Shown here piece after piece: positions 42,292 through 53,652 of a DNA stretch of 64,000 nucleotides; the stretch's first letter is position 1, and every line of letters begins with the position of its first letter. Under the pieces are notes generated by a model, which saw only the letters and a program-made list of their open reading frames with translations, did not search any database and was not told where the DNA came from. Origin of the DNA: VAZQ01 sp963702695 (GTDB lineage Bacteria > Pseudomonadota > Alphaproteobacteria > Rhizobiales > Xanthobacteraceae). The position numbers and the translations under genes are program-made. The DNA lies in contig CAVPDS010000013.1 of assembly GCA_963702695.1 (NCBI GenBank), positions 1 to 64,000 of the forward strand. The letters run 5' to 3'.

Positions 42292-43980
42292 CGCAACCGC
42301 GGGCATCGGCGGCAGTATCGCCGAAGGAATTGTGGGCGGCGCGACGCCGACGCCGGCCGATGAGGTCGGCATCACCGCGCACTCCGACGACGTCAATGGC
42401 GGCACCGTCACCTATTCGCTGAGCAACGACGCCGGTGGCCTGTTCGGCATCGATCCGAATACCGGCGTGGTGTTCGTGAAGACCGGCGCCGTCATCGACT
42501 ACGAGAGCACCGGACCGGGCCACAGCTTTTCGATCACCGTCAGCGCCAGCGACGGCACGCAGTCCACGACCCAGAGCTTCAGCATCGCGGTGACCAATGT
42601 CGCCCCCACCCAGCCGACCGACAACGACGCGACGCCCAACATCGTGTCGGTCAACGCCAGCCCCGGCGACACCGTCGGCGTCGTGGCGCTCTCGTCCGAC
42701 GTCAATGGCGGGTTGGTGACGTACAATCTGACCGACGACCAGGGCGGCCGCTTCGACATCAATCACTCGACCGGCCAGGTGTTCGTCAAGGCCGGCAATC
42801 CGGGATTCACGCCGGCGACGACCTACACGATTGAAGTGGTGGCCGACGATGGCGGCCCCGGCGGCACCAGCACCGCGGCGAGCTTCAACATCTTCGCCGC
42901 CAACAACGAGCTCAACGTCGACCTCGATTTAGATGACAGCACGACCGGCGGAAGTCCGGGAAACAGCTACGACGCCACGTTCACCGAGCAGAGCGCGGCA
43001 AAACCGATTGCCGACACCGACGTCACCATCACCAATACCGGCAACCCGCTTGTCACCGACGCGCTCTCGGCGACGGTGGTGCTTACCAACGCCCAACTGG
43101 GCGACGCCTTCACGTTCACCGGCGCACCGCCGGCCGGCATCACCCGCACCGTGACGACGACCGCCGGCGAGATCACGGTCGCGCTGACCGGGACCGCGGC
43201 CTACACGGCCTATCAGACGGCGCTGCAGCAGATCCAGTTCGGCACCACCGGCGATCCCACCGCCGACGCCCCGAACACCACGGCGCGCATCATCGACGTG
43301 ACGGTGACGGACTCGACCGGCACCAGCCCGGCGGCGATCTCGACCATCAGCATTACGCCGGTGAACGACGCGCCGGTGCTGCTGTCCAACGGCTCGCCCG
43401 CAACCGTCAACTATACCGAGAACGCCGTTGCGATCGCGCTGCTCGCGAACGGAACCGTCGCCGATCCCGACCATCCGTCGGATTTCTCAGGCGGCAGCTA
43501 TACCGTCTCGATCACCGCAAATTCGGCCCCGGGCGATCAGATCGTGCTGCTCGGCGGGACCAACTTTGCCGCCGACGGCACCACGCTGCTGCACGACGGC
43601 GCCGCGATCGGCACGCTCAGCGGTCTCGGCTCGACCACCGTCACCGTCACCGGCCTGACCGTGGCCGCGACCCCGACCGTCGTCAACGAACTCGCGCACG
43701 CGTTCGGATTCCAGAACTCGTCCGACAATCCCACGACCGCGCCCGACCGCACCGTAACGTTCACGTTCAACGACGGCGGCCACACCGGCGGCGGTGCGCT
43801 CAGCAATGCGGTCGTCGTAACGCAGGCGGTCCACGTGATTGCCGTCAACGACGCGCCGGTGGTGACGGCGACGACGCTCGCTTCGGTCGCGGAAGACACC
43901 GCAAATCCGCCCGGCGCGACCATCGGTTCGTTGTTCGCGGGCCACTTCAGCGATGCCGACAACGGCGCCGCCACCATTGT
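42170..43980 (+). pseudogene. giant protein, second piece (cadherin-like repeats), frame +1
   Basis: It continues the same protein after the frameshift: GGSYNILVTGSTVGGTVTST, then two more cadherin-like repeats (NDAGGLFGIDPNTGVVF and DDQGGRFDINHSTGQVF), then PVNDAPV-linked domains. It reads sensibly up to about 43978, where one extra G (ATT-G-TTCGGC) shifts the frame again. The intact sister block at 46960-47000 (ATIFGVAVSG) shows the original reading. The frame stays open to 44314 but in nonsense. Confidence 0.85.
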
Positions 43981-44795
43981 TCGGCGTCGCCGTGTCCGGC
44001 AACCCGGCGAATGCCGTGACCGAGGGAACCTGGGAATACTCGACCAACGGTGGCACCAACTGGTTCGATGTCGGTCCGGTCAGCGCGTCGTCCGCCCTGG
44101 CGCTGAGCGCGGCGAGCGAGCTGCGGTTCGTTCCGGCGACGGACTACAACGGCGTCCCACCGGCGCTCTTGGTGCACGGGCTCGACAATACGTTTGCCGG
44201 CACCTTCACCAGCGGCCTCACCACCCACTTCACCGACGCGACGGTCAACGGCGGTACGACGCCGGTCTCGGCCAACGAGGTGGCGATCAGCACCACGGTG
44301 ACCGAGGTGAATGATGCGCCAACGGCAACCAACGACTCGCTGGCGAACATCAACGAGGACAGCGGTCAACTCGTCATTCCGTTCGCGACGCTCGTTGCCA
44401 ATGACAGCGCCGGGCCGGCGAATGAGTCGGCGCAGCACGTGACGATCACCGCCGTATCCAACCCGGTCGGCGGCCTTGTGGAGATCGTGGGCAACGACGT
44501 GGTCTTCACGCCGGCCCCCGATTTCAACGGTCCCGCGTCGTTCGACTACACCTTGACCGACGACGGCACGACCAACGGCGTGTCCGATCCGCAGAGCACC
44601 GGCCCGGGATTCGTCACGTTCGCCATCAATGCGGTCAACGACGCGCCGGTGAACACGGTGCCGTTCGCGACGCAGGCGGTGACTGAAAATGCGACCAACG
44701 TCGCGATCGGCGGCATTTCGGTCAGCGATGTTGATGCCAATGGCGGCACCAACATCACCGACGCGTTCACGTTCGAACGGAACGCTGCGATGTGA
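43978..44795 (+). pseudogene. giant protein, third piece
   Basis: It resumes with FGVAVSGNPANAVTEGTWEY, then LRFVPATDYNGVPPALLVHG, then cadherin-like units with DDGTTNGVSDPQSTGPGF. It reads sensibly to about 44775 (SVSDVDANGGTNITDAFTF) and stops at 44795. The block is a near copy of the region at 46980-47320 in the last piece, showing internal duplication of this domain. Confidence 0.8.
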
Positions 44796-46248
44796 CCGTC
44801 CCGCGCGGGCTCACCGCTGCGAACATCGCAACCAACGGACACCCATACGGTGACGATCACGGGCAGCGATACGGACGATCAACACAACGCTGGGGGCGGC
44901 CAACGGTCGAACTACACGGCGGACCAGCGATTATCTGGCGCCGACACGCTGACGGTGCTACCGACGATGGCGGCAATACCGGATCGGACCCGGGCTTGAC
45001 TGGAACGGCAACGAGCGAGGCCGACAGCACCGTTGCGATCGAGGTAAGCGCGCCGGTGACGACGGGCCTGACGGGGCAGCTCTGGTATGCGACCGACAAC
45101 GGCGATCCGACGGCAACCGGAACCGCGAAACGTGATCGGGCACATCAATTCGAACGGTTCGGCCATCATGTCGATCAGATACGGGGTTGGACCAACGGAA
45201 AACGATATCGCGCGTCGATACTTCGCCCGGATCTGTATTTCGTCCTCGACAGCAACTCAGAACTCAGCTCCCACCATCGGGCGACCGCACTGAACGCGGT
45301 GCTGAGCACCGGGCAATGGTACGGGGATTTCACCTGCGTATGGCGTGGACGCATGGCAGTCGATCCGATTTATCACAACGTCTGTTCGTCACCGATATGG
45401 GATGCGGGCGATCCCACGACAACCGGCATCCATGGAGGTGAGCTATGATCCGACGACCGGTGCGCTGACGAACACCGACAATTTCCTGATCAATCAGAGT
45501 TACGTTGACGACGGCAGTTACGGACAGGCGATCGACATCGCGATCGATCGGTCAACCGGCTTCTCTACTACGTCGATAGACGTGCCCTCGGTGTGGAGGC
45601 GGCACCAATGCGATCTACGTGGTCAGCTACGACGAGCGGCACTTCGCCTGCGACCACGTCGGATATTGCGCCGCCGACACCGACGCTTCTGACGGATACT
45701 GCTCAGTTCCCGGCGGACGAGTCGAACGGTGCGGATAGAAGCGGTTGCCGTCGAAGACCGGGGGACTGCCACACCGCCGATGACATCGTTTATTTCCTGA
45801 CCGGAACAAGCGTCGGCGGAGTGAATGCGCTGTGGATACACCGATGAGAGCGGAAGCACGACAGCGAGGCGGATCACTGCGCTGCCGGCGCCGATTTCAG
45901 GCGATACCCTGACCGGCATAGGCGCTCACGCAGGCCTCACGTTCGATGCCGAACTCGCATCAGCTCTTTATCAGCGACCAGGACCGCGGAGACACGATAG
46001 CATTCTCCAGGCGTCAGCTCAGTGTTGATGGCCACAGCATCGCGAGCTTCACCACACCTACACGACCACCGATTTGACCGGACAGGTGCCCACGGGAGGC
46101 GCCAATCCCGGGCCAGACGCGTATTCGATACCCTCCCGGTCCTGACGATTGCCGATGGTACCTTCACCGAGGGCTACGGCGGCGAAGCTGGCGGGCGAGC
46201 TTCAGCGTCGCGGACCCTGACCTCCTGCTCGCGAGCGTCACAGTCACC
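44796..46248 (+). pseudogene. giant protein, scrambled stretch with many frameshifts
   Basis: Short recognisable pieces appear in different frames: LTAANIATNG, NTGSDPGLTGTATSEADS, VDAWQS, TTTGIHGGELSYDPTTGALT, LTNTDNFLINQSYVDDGSYG, and AIYVVSYD. They are typical of such proteins (cadherin-like and low-complexity linkers), but no frame stays open. At least five indels are needed to read through. This is either true decay or a low-quality assembly stretch; the flanks are clean. Confidence 0.6.
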
Positions 46249-49200
46249 GTGACCGGCGGTTTCGTGGGCAGCGGCGACGTGCTGACGGTCGATCCGACCG
46301 GAACCGCCATTACGGTGGCGTCCAACACGACCGATGCCAACGGCAACATCACGCTGGTCCTGTCCGGCCGCGACACCCTTGCCGACTACATGGGTGTCAT
46401 CAACAACACCTTGAAGTTCAACTCCGGCGACAACCCCACGAACTTCGGCCACAACCTGACGCGCACGATCACCTGGCATGCCAACGACGGCGCCGCCGGC
46501 GACCCCGTCAGCGACGGCAACACCGTCACCACGACGCTCACCGTCAACGGCGCGGACAACGCACCGGTGGCGGCGGCCGGTTCGGGCAGCGGCAACGAAG
46601 ATCATTCGATCGCCGGGCAGTTGGTCGCGACCGATGTCGACAACACGCCTGCCCAGCTCATCTACGACCTCGTCGGCCTCAACGGCGGCGCGCTGCACGG
46701 CACCGTCTCAATCACGTCGGACGGCGCCTACATCTACACGCCGAACGCCGACTTCCACGGCACCGATTCGTTCACCTTCAACGCGACCGACAACCCCGGC
46801 AATCTCACCAGCAACAACGCCATCGTCAGCATCACCGTCAATCCGGTCAACGATGCGCCGGTGGTCACGGCGACGACGCTCGCGGCGGTCAATGAAGACG
46901 CCACGAATCCGCCCGGCGACACTGTCGGAAACCTGTTCTCCGGTCACTTCAGCGATGTGGACAATGGCGCAGCGACCATCTTCGGCGTCGCGGTTTCCGG
47001 CAACACGGCGAACGCCGGGACCCAGGGCACCTGGGAATATTCGACCGACGCCGGTGTGAACTGGTTCGCGGTTGGCGCGGTCAGCGATGCTTCCGCGCTC
47101 GCGCTGGACGCGAACTCGCTCCTGCGCTTCCTGCCCGCGTCGGACTTCAACGGCGCGCCCCCGGCGCTCTTGGCCTACGGGCTCGACGATACGTTCGCCG
47201 GCGGGTTCACCGTCGGGGCGACGACCAGCCTGGTCAACGCGTCCGTGAACGGCGGCACGACGGCGTTCTCCGACAATGCGGTCACGATCAGCACCACGGT
47301 CAACCCGGTGAACGACGCGCCTGTGCTCGATCTCGACGCCGACAATTCGAGCGGCGCGACCGGCGCCGACTTCACGGTGAACTACGTGTCGAGCGCGACC
47401 GCGGTTGCGATCGCCGACGGCGACACCACGATCACGGACGCCGATAACACCACCCTCACGTCGGCAACGGTGACGCTGACAGCCGGCGCGCTGACCGGCG
47501 ACGTGCTCGGATTGAGCGGCGCGCTGCCGATCGGCATCAGCGCCGTGGTCGGCGCCACCTCGGTCACATTATCGGGCGCCGCGAGTCTCGCCGCGTACCA
47601 GACCGCGCTGCACGAGATCGTGTTCGCGAACGCCGGCAATCACGCCGGCGACCGCACGCTCACCGTCACCGTCAACGACGGAACCAGCGACAGCAACATC
47701 GCGACCACGACGATTCACGTCGCGGCAGACAACGCTCCGGTCGCGGCCGATGACGGCAACAGCGCGATCGCAGGCGGCGCGAACGCGACCGGCATCGTCA
47801 CGGCCAACGATACCGACGCCGAGACTCCTTCCTCCGCGCTGGTGATCACCGGCGTGCGCACTGGCGCCGAGGCGGGCTCGGGCACATCCGGCACCGTCGG
47901 CAACGCGCTCGTCGGCACCTTCGGCGCGCTCACGCTGAACTTCGACGGCAGTTACACCTATCAGGTCGACAACAGCAATGCGACGGTGCAGGGGCTCGGC
48001 TCCAGCGACCACGTCAACGACGTCTTCACCTACACGGTGCAGGATACCGCTGGGCTCACCGACACCGCGCAGATCACGGTCACGATCGCCGGCGCGAACG
48101 ACCCGCCGACGGCGGTCCTGGATGCGGTAAGCGCGACCGAGGCCGGCGGCGTGGCCAATGGTACGCCGGGGGTCGACCCGTCGGGCAACGTGACGACCAA
48201 CGATACCGATCCGGACATCGGCGATACGAAGACGGTGCAGGGCGTCGCGCTCGGCACCCAGGTGGGTCCACTGGCGGGCAACGTGAACGTCGGGCTCCAG
48301 GGCGCAGGCGCCGCCAACTTCGGCACGCTGACCATCCAGTCGGACGGCAGCTACACCTACGTGGTGAACCAGTCGAACGCGGCCGTGGAGGCCCTGCGCA
48401 CCTTTGGCCAGACGCTGACCGATACGTTCAGCTACACGATCCACGACAATTCCAACGCAACCTCGACCACGCAGGTCGTCGTCACCATTCACGGCCAGGA
48501 CGACAACCCCGTCGCCAACGCCGATACCGCGGCCGCCACCGAAGCCGGCGGCACCAACAACGGCACGCCGGGCACTGACATCTCCAATTTCAACGTGTTG
48601 ACCGGCATCGGCGCCGGTTCGATCGCTGATAGCGACGTCGACAGCGTCGCCAACGGCGAGACCCAGACCGTGCAGGGCGTGGAGACCGGCAATCATCCGG
48701 CCGATGTCGTCGTCGGTAACGTCGGCGGCGGACTCACCGGCCTCTACGGAACGCTCACGCTCAATTCCAACGGCAGCTACGGCTACACCGTCGACCAGAG
48801 CAACACGACCGTGAACGCGCTCAACAGCGGAGCGCACGTCGACGATGTCTTCACCTACACGATGCACGACACAGACAACGCGACCTCGACCACCACGCTG
48901 ACCATCCACGTCAACGGCGCGAATGATGCGCCGACCGGCGTCGCCAATTCCTACACCGCTTTGGAGGGGGCCGCGCTCACCGAGAACGCGGCTGCGGGCG
49001 TGCTCGCCAACGACAGCGACATCGACACCGCGCATGCGAACCTGACCGCGGTCCTCAATACCGGCCCTGCGCACGCGTCGTCGTTCACGCTCAATACCGA
49101 CGGCTCCTTCACTTACACGCCGACCGCTGGCTTTCTCGGCGGCGACACCTTCACCTACCACGTCGCCGACAACGGCTCGCCGAACCTGAGCTCGGCCTCG

Positions 49201-52200
49201 ACCACCGTGACGATCGACGTGCAGCCCAATGTCGCCTTCATCGACAATAACTATACCGGGACGATCAGCGGTGCTCTCGGGTCGGCGACCAACCCGTTCG
49301 CGACAATCGCCGCCTTCAACGCCGCCAACACTCCCGCCAACCACTTCGACATCGTCTACCTGGAGTACGGCACCGGCACCTATACCGAAGCTGATGGCGT
49401 CGTCCTCAAGGACGGGCAGACACTGCTCGGCCAGGGTGTCGACCTCACCTACACCAAGACCGCTGGCGGCACAGTCACGCTGCTGGACGCCGACAACTCG
49501 CTGATCCCGACCATCAACACGACGGGCGTCGGCAGCAGCGCCGTGCACCTCGCGTCGAACAACACGATCGCGGGCTTCCACGTCGGCAACACCACCGGCG
49601 CCGGCATTACCGATAACGGCGGCACCGTCGGCACACTCAACGTGTCGAACGTCGACATCAACGACACCGGCCAGGCGATCAACATCGGCCATGGCGGCGT
49701 GCTCAACGCGACATTCTCGTCGATCACCTCGTCGAATTCGACCGGTGAAGGCATCACGCTTGGCGGCACCGGCGGCGGCAACACGCTCGGCGGTTCATTT
49801 ACCGTGACCGGCAGCACGTCTGTCACTGACGCTACCGGCAATGCCATCCATGTTCTCAACCTTGCAGCCGGCGCGACCCTCAGCTTCGGCAACACCACGA
49901 TCAACGACACCACGGTCGGCGGCCACTCGGGCAACGGCATCAACCTGTTGACCGGCATCGCCTCCAGCGATGTCTTCAACTTTAACAGCCTTACGGAAAA
50001 GACCGACGGCGGCTATGGCGTTGCCACGAACGGCGCCAGTGTCAATATCTTCGGCAGCACCAACACGATCGATGCCCATGGCGGCGCGGCGCTCGACATC
50101 ACCAGCGCGAGCTTCGGCGGGACATTCACGTCGGTGTCGTCGACGAACAGCGCGACCTACGGCATCAATCTCGCCAACCACACGACCGGCACGCTCGACA
50201 CCGGCACCGGCGGCACGATCAGCGGCGCTGCCACCGCGGGCGTGCACGTTTCCGGCGGCAACGCGTCGGAGACCATCGGCTCTGCGATCACGGCCGGCAC
50301 GGCCGAAGCGGTCGACATCTCGGGCCACTCGGGCGGAACCATCGCGCTTTCCGGCGCGATCAGTCACTCGGGCACGAGCGCCATCGGCATCAATATCACC
50401 AACAACACCGCCGGCAACATCAACTTCACCGGCCAGACGTCGATCACCAATACCACCGGGAACGGCGTCACCCTGAGCAACAACACCGGCGCCACGATCA
50501 ACTTCAACGACGGCGGCAACGGGCTCGACATCACCACGACAACCGGCGCGGGCTTCAGCGCGACCGGCGGCGGCACGGTGGCCGTGCAGACCGGCGGCGG
50601 CAACAGCATTCATACCGGCGCGGGCGTGGCGCTCAACATCGCCAACACGACGATCGGTTCCAACAACGTCACGTTCCATGACATCTCGGACAACGGCGGC
50701 GCGAACGGCATCGTGCTCAACAACACCGGATCGAGCGGCCATCTGGCCGTCACCGGCAGTGGCAGCGTGGCACTCGGCGGCGACAACTCCGGCGGCATCA
50801 TTCAGAATACGAGCGGCGCAGGCATATCTCTGACCAGCACGAGTGGCCCGTCGTTCAATAACATGGACATCACCACCACCGTCGGCAGCGGCATCAGCGG
50901 GACCGGCGTCACCGACTTCACCTTCACAAACGGCAAGATCGACAAGTCGGGTCTGACCAGCGGGCTGGCGGTGGCGCCCGGTGCGGCGACCGATACCTCG
51001 AACATCGCGTTCGATCAGGGCCAGACCGGGGTCACCAGCAACGTCAGCGGCGCGGTCACCATCACCAACAACCAATTGACCAACGCCTATTACCACGGCG
51101 TCGACATCTGGAATACGAACGGGACGATCAGCGACCTGAACGTCTCCGGCAACACCATCACGAGCACCAATTCGAGCACGACCGACCACGGCTCCGGCAT
51201 CAGGATCACCGAGCGCCCGACGACGACATCGAGCACGACCCTCACCAAGGCGGAACTCGACAACAATACGATCACGGTCTTCAACGGCCCCGGCATCCAG
51301 GTCCAGGGCGGGTCCGGCAATGCCAGCGCGCTTGCCGGCACCTACGGCGCCAGCTCAGTCAACGACATTGCGATCGACAACAACACGATCTCCGGCTTCG
51401 ACACGACCACAGGGCGCATACAGGTCGAGGGCATCGTCGCGCTCGTGAACGGCAAGGGTACGGGGCATTTCGACATCAGCAGCAACCACGTCTCGGACAC
51501 GCTCGGCACCGGCATCGAGATTTCGTCGTTCGGCAACGCCAACGTCTCGGCGACAGTCGACAACAACGTCCTGGATCTGCACAACGTCGTCGCGTCGCAG
51601 GGCATCGGCGCCGGGACCAGCAGCGCCTTCGGCTCCGTCACCGAGACGCCGACGTTGACCCTCGATATCGAAGGCAACACGACGCACAACGTCGACGGCA
51701 ATGGCGTCCTCGTTGTCGCTCATGATGCTTCCGGCACCGTGAACGCCACGATCAAGAACAACGCCATCGACGCACCGCTGACCGGCAACCGTGAGGGCAT
51801 CCGGGTCGACTCCGGTAATGACACCCCGAGCGAACACGAAACGGTGAATCTCGATATCTCCGGCAACACAACGTCGGGCAGCGGCTTCGATGGCGGTATC
51901 GGCCTTCTCCTTGCGGATACGCCGGTATCGGGTACCGAGTCGAATACGTTTGCCATCAAGGGGCTGACGCCTTCGCCGGCTACCGCATCACAAACCGAGG
52001 TGTTTGTGGGCGGGAACAACCCGAACTCCGAAATTGGTTTCGACGGCCAGAGAGCCGACGTTCTCGAAGGCAATCACTTCGTGACGACCGCCAGCGTGCC
52101 GTTGCCGCAGCTCGCAGCGTCCGGCGGCGTGCTGAGTTCGTCGAATACGCCCGGCGAAACGCACCTGACCCAGGCGGAGCTCAATTCCGTCGTCCAGTCC

Positions 52201-53004
52201 GCCATCGATCATTGGGCGGCGGCAGGTGCCTCGGCAGATCAGATCGCGGCCTTGCATGCCACCGCGATCACCGTGGCGGATTTGTCCGGCGACGCGATCG
52301 GCCAGCAAACGTCTGGACACATCGAGATCGATACCGACGCGGCCGGATACGGCTGGTTCGTCGATCCGACGCCGGGCGACAACGCCGAGTTCACCCATGC
52401 GGCGAATGCCGAGGGCACCGATCTGTTCACCGATCCGGACCAGGCAGCCGCCGGCCACATGGACCTGCTCACCGCCGTGATGCACGAGATGGGGCACGTC
52501 CTCGGCTTGCCTGACCTTTCCGCGACGGCCAGCAGCATCGACCTGATGGACATCGATCTGGTGAGCGGCGAGCGGCGGCTACCGGATACCGCGGACGTGG
52601 CGCAAGCCCAGGGTACGCAGACCGCTTCCACCGCCGGCGCAGCCGACGTGGCCGCCGGGGTTCTAGCGAGCGATGCGACCACGCGCGACCAAACCGCCAC
52701 CAGCGACCCGGCTGCCCCGGTCGACCGAACGTCGGGCGACACGATTGACCTTTCAAGCCTGCTCGCGAACCTGCACCTGCCGTCCGCCGGCGCTGACGTG
52801 CGCGCGCTGGAGGACCCCAGCGATACCTTCGCGACCCTGCAGGTCTCGAGCGAAATCGTGTTCCGCGGCGATCCCTCCGCGTTCGGCGCCTCCACCTGGA
52901 CCAACGTCACCCAGCTCGACGGCGTTCACGCCGGCGACGTGCTTAACGTTCAACTCGACCCGGCACTCGCAGCCCATCACATCACCGCCGGCTGGCTGGT
53001 CTGA
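46249..53004 (+). CDS. giant VCBS/beta-helix protein, C-terminal piece with zinc-protease-like motif
   Basis: 2,251 codons in one frame. In order: cadherin-like and VCBS repeats (to about residue 900; LDAVSATEAGGVANGTPGVD and similar), a bacterial Ig-like/cadherin unit (about 900-990), a right-handed beta-helix region (about 995-1900) with many short N-rich turns, and a C-terminal region with TAVMHEMGHVLGLPD. The motif HExxHxxGxxD (His2079, Glu2080, His2083, Asp2089) is the zinc pattern of matrixin or snapalysin peptidases. The last part (DVLNVQLDPALAAHHITAGW) has no clear secretion signal, but the protein type is usually exported by type I secretion. It may be translated alone from an internal start, or be the tail of the protein starting at 38815. 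Confidence 0.85.
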   Translation: MTGGFVGSGDVLTVDPTGTAITVASNTTDANGNITLVLSGRDTLADYMGVINNTLKFNSGDNPTNFGHNLTRTITWHANDGAAGDPVSDGNTVTTTLTVNGADNAPVAAAGSGSGNEDHSIAGQLVATDVDNTPAQLIYDLVGLNGGALHGTVSITSDGAYIYTPNADFHGTDSFTFNATDNPGNLTSNNAIVSITVNPVNDAPVVTATTLAAVNEDATNPPGDTVGNLFSGHFSDVDNGAATIFGVAVSGNTANAGTQGTWEYSTDAGVNWFAVGAVSDASALALDANSLLRFLPASDFNGAPPALLAYGLDDTFAGGFTVGATTSLVNASVNGGTTAFSDNAVTISTTVNPVNDAPVLDLDADNSSGATGADFTVNYVSSATAVAIADGDTTITDADNTTLTSATVTLTAGALTGDVLGLSGALPIGISAVVGATSVTLSGAASLAAYQTALHEIVFANAGNHAGDRTLTVTVNDGTSDSNIATTTIHVAADNAPVAADDGNSAIAGGANATGIVTANDTDAETPSSALVITGVRTGAEAGSGTSGTVGNALVGTFGALTLNFDGSYTYQVDNSNATVQGLGSSDHVNDVFTYTVQDTAGLTDTAQITVTIAGANDPPTAVLDAVSATEAGGVANGTPGVDPSGNVTTNDTDPDIGDTKTVQGVALGTQVGPLAGNVNVGLQGAGAANFGTLTIQSDGSYTYVVNQSNAAVEALRTFGQTLTDTFSYTIHDNSNATSTTQVVVTIHGQDDNPVANADTAAATEAGGTNNGTPGTDISNFNVLTGIGAGSIADSDVDSVANGETQTVQGVETGNHPADVVVGNVGGGLTGLYGTLTLNSNGSYGYTVDQSNTTVNALNSGAHVDDVFTYTMHDTDNATSTTTLTIHVNGANDAPTGVANSYTALEGAALTENAAAGVLANDSDIDTAHANLTAVLNTGPAHASSFTLNTDGSFTYTPTAGFLGGDTFTYHVADNGSPNLSSASTTVTIDVQPNVAFIDNNYTGTISGALGSATNPFATIAAFNAANTPANHFDIVYLEYGTGTYTEADGVVLKDGQTLLGQGVDLTYTKTAGGTVTLLDADNSLIPTINTTGVGSSAVHLASNNTIAGFHVGNTTGAGITDNGGTVGTLNVSNVDINDTGQAINIGHGGVLNATFSSITSSNSTGEGITLGGTGGGNTLGGSFTVTGSTSVTDATGNAIHVLNLAAGATLSFGNTTINDTTVGGHSGNGINLLTGIASSDVFNFNSLTEKTDGGYGVATNGASVNIFGSTNTIDAHGGAALDITSASFGGTFTSVSSTNSATYGINLANHTTGTLDTGTGGTISGAATAGVHVSGGNASETIGSAITAGTAEAVDISGHSGGTIALSGAISHSGTSAIGINITNNTAGNINFTGQTSITNTTGNGVTLSNNTGATINFNDGGNGLDITTTTGAGFSATGGGTVAVQTGGGNSIHTGAGVALNIANTTIGSNNVTFHDISDNGGANGIVLNNTGSSGHLAVTGSGSVALGGDNSGGIIQNTSGAGISLTSTSGPSFNNMDITTTVGSGISGTGVTDFTFTNGKIDKSGLTSGLAVAPGAATDTSNIAFDQGQTGVTSNVSGAVTITNNQLTNAYYHGVDIWNTNGTISDLNVSGNTITSTNSSTTDHGSGIRITERPTTTSSTTLTKAELDNNTITVFNGPGIQVQGGSGNASALAGTYGASSVNDIAIDNNTISGFDTTTGRIQVEGIVALVNGKGTGHFDISSNHVSDTLGTGIEISSFGNANVSATVDNNVLDLHNVVASQGIGAGTSSAFGSVTETPTLTLDIEGNTTHNVDGNGVLVVAHDASGTVNATIKNNAIDAPLTGNREGIRVDSGNDTPSEHETVNLDISGNTTSGSGFDGGIGLLLADTPVSGTESNTFAIKGLTPSPATASQTEVFVGGNNPNSEIGFDGQRADVLEGNHFVTTASVPLPQLAASGGVLSSSNTPGETHLTQAELNSVVQSAIDHWAAAGASADQIAALHATAITVADLSGDAIGQQTSGHIEIDTDAAGYGWFVDPTPGDNAEFTHAANAEGTDLFTDPDQAAAGHMDLLTAVMHEMGHVLGLPDLSATASSIDLMDIDLVSGERRLPDTADVAQAQGTQTASTAGAADVAAGVLASDATTRDQTATSDPAAPVDRTSGDTIDLSSLLANLHLPSAGADVRALEDPSDTFATLQVSSEIVFRGDPSAFGASTWTNVTQLDGVHAGDVLNVQLDPALAAHHITAGWLV

Positions 53005-53129
53005 GAGAGTGGAAATTAATCATTAAGCTTTGCTGTGGACCTTCGGGTGACAAGTGTGCGAAGGTTGCGTAAGTTGAACTGAATCCTTGGCGATCGGCGA
53101 GACACTAGGCGTCAGAGAAAGATCGAGAT

Positions 53130-53639
53130 ATGGCAGAGCCATTTCTATCTGAAATCCGGATCATGTCCTTCGGCTTCCCGCCCAAGGGCTGGGCGCTGTG
53201 CGACGGGCAACTCCTGCCGATCAATCAGAACCAAGCGCTGTTCTCGCTGCTCGGCACGACCTATGGCGGCGACGGTCGGGTCAATTTCGGCCTTCCCAAC
53301 CTTGATGGCCGTACGCCGATGCACATGGGCAGCGGCCACACGCTGGGCGAGCGCGGGGGCGAGCAGGCGCATACGCTCTCGATTTCGGAAACTCCCACGC
53401 ACGTACACTTGGTGAACGCAAACAGCAGTACGTCCACAACCACCAATACTCCATCAGCTGCCGTCGGACTTGCGGCGTCGACATCGTCACAAATCTATGG
53501 CCCTCCGACCAATCTGGTTGCGATGGCCCCAAACTCTGTCGCGACCGTCGGCGGGAGCCAGGCGCATCTCAACATGCAGCCGTTCCTGGTTCTGAATTTC
53601 AGTATCGCGCTGCAGGGCATCTTTCCGTCGCAGAACTGA
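53130..53639 (+). CDS. phage tail collar-domain protein, first of three
   Basis: 169 aa of the MdpB/tail-collar type (as in microcystin-dependent proteins and tail-fibre tips). It opens FLSEIRIMSFGFPPKGWALC, then DGQLLPINQNQALFSLLGTT, YGGDG, LPNLDGRTPMHMG. It ends with QPFLVLNFSIALQGIFPSQN, the collar C-terminus. No capsid, baseplate or lysis genes are nearby, so this is not a prophage. It follows the giant gene by 125 bp. The three collar genes and GNAT gene are tightly spaced and form one operon. Confidence 0.9.
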   Translation: MAEPFLSEIRIMSFGFPPKGWALCDGQLLPINQNQALFSLLGTTYGGDGRVNFGLPNLDGRTPMHMGSGHTLGERGGEQAHTLSISETPTHVHLVNANSSTSTTTNTPSAAVGLAASTSSQIYGPPTNLVAMAPNSVATVGGSQAHLNMQPFLVLNFSIALQGIFPSQN

Positions 53640-53652
53640 AGGAGGCATACCG

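Noticed and set aside
47569..51189. Very long minus-strand open frames (707 and 464 codons)
   Set aside because: They are mirror frames of the repetitive giant protein; composition is Arg/Gly/Val-rich with no domain and no start signals.
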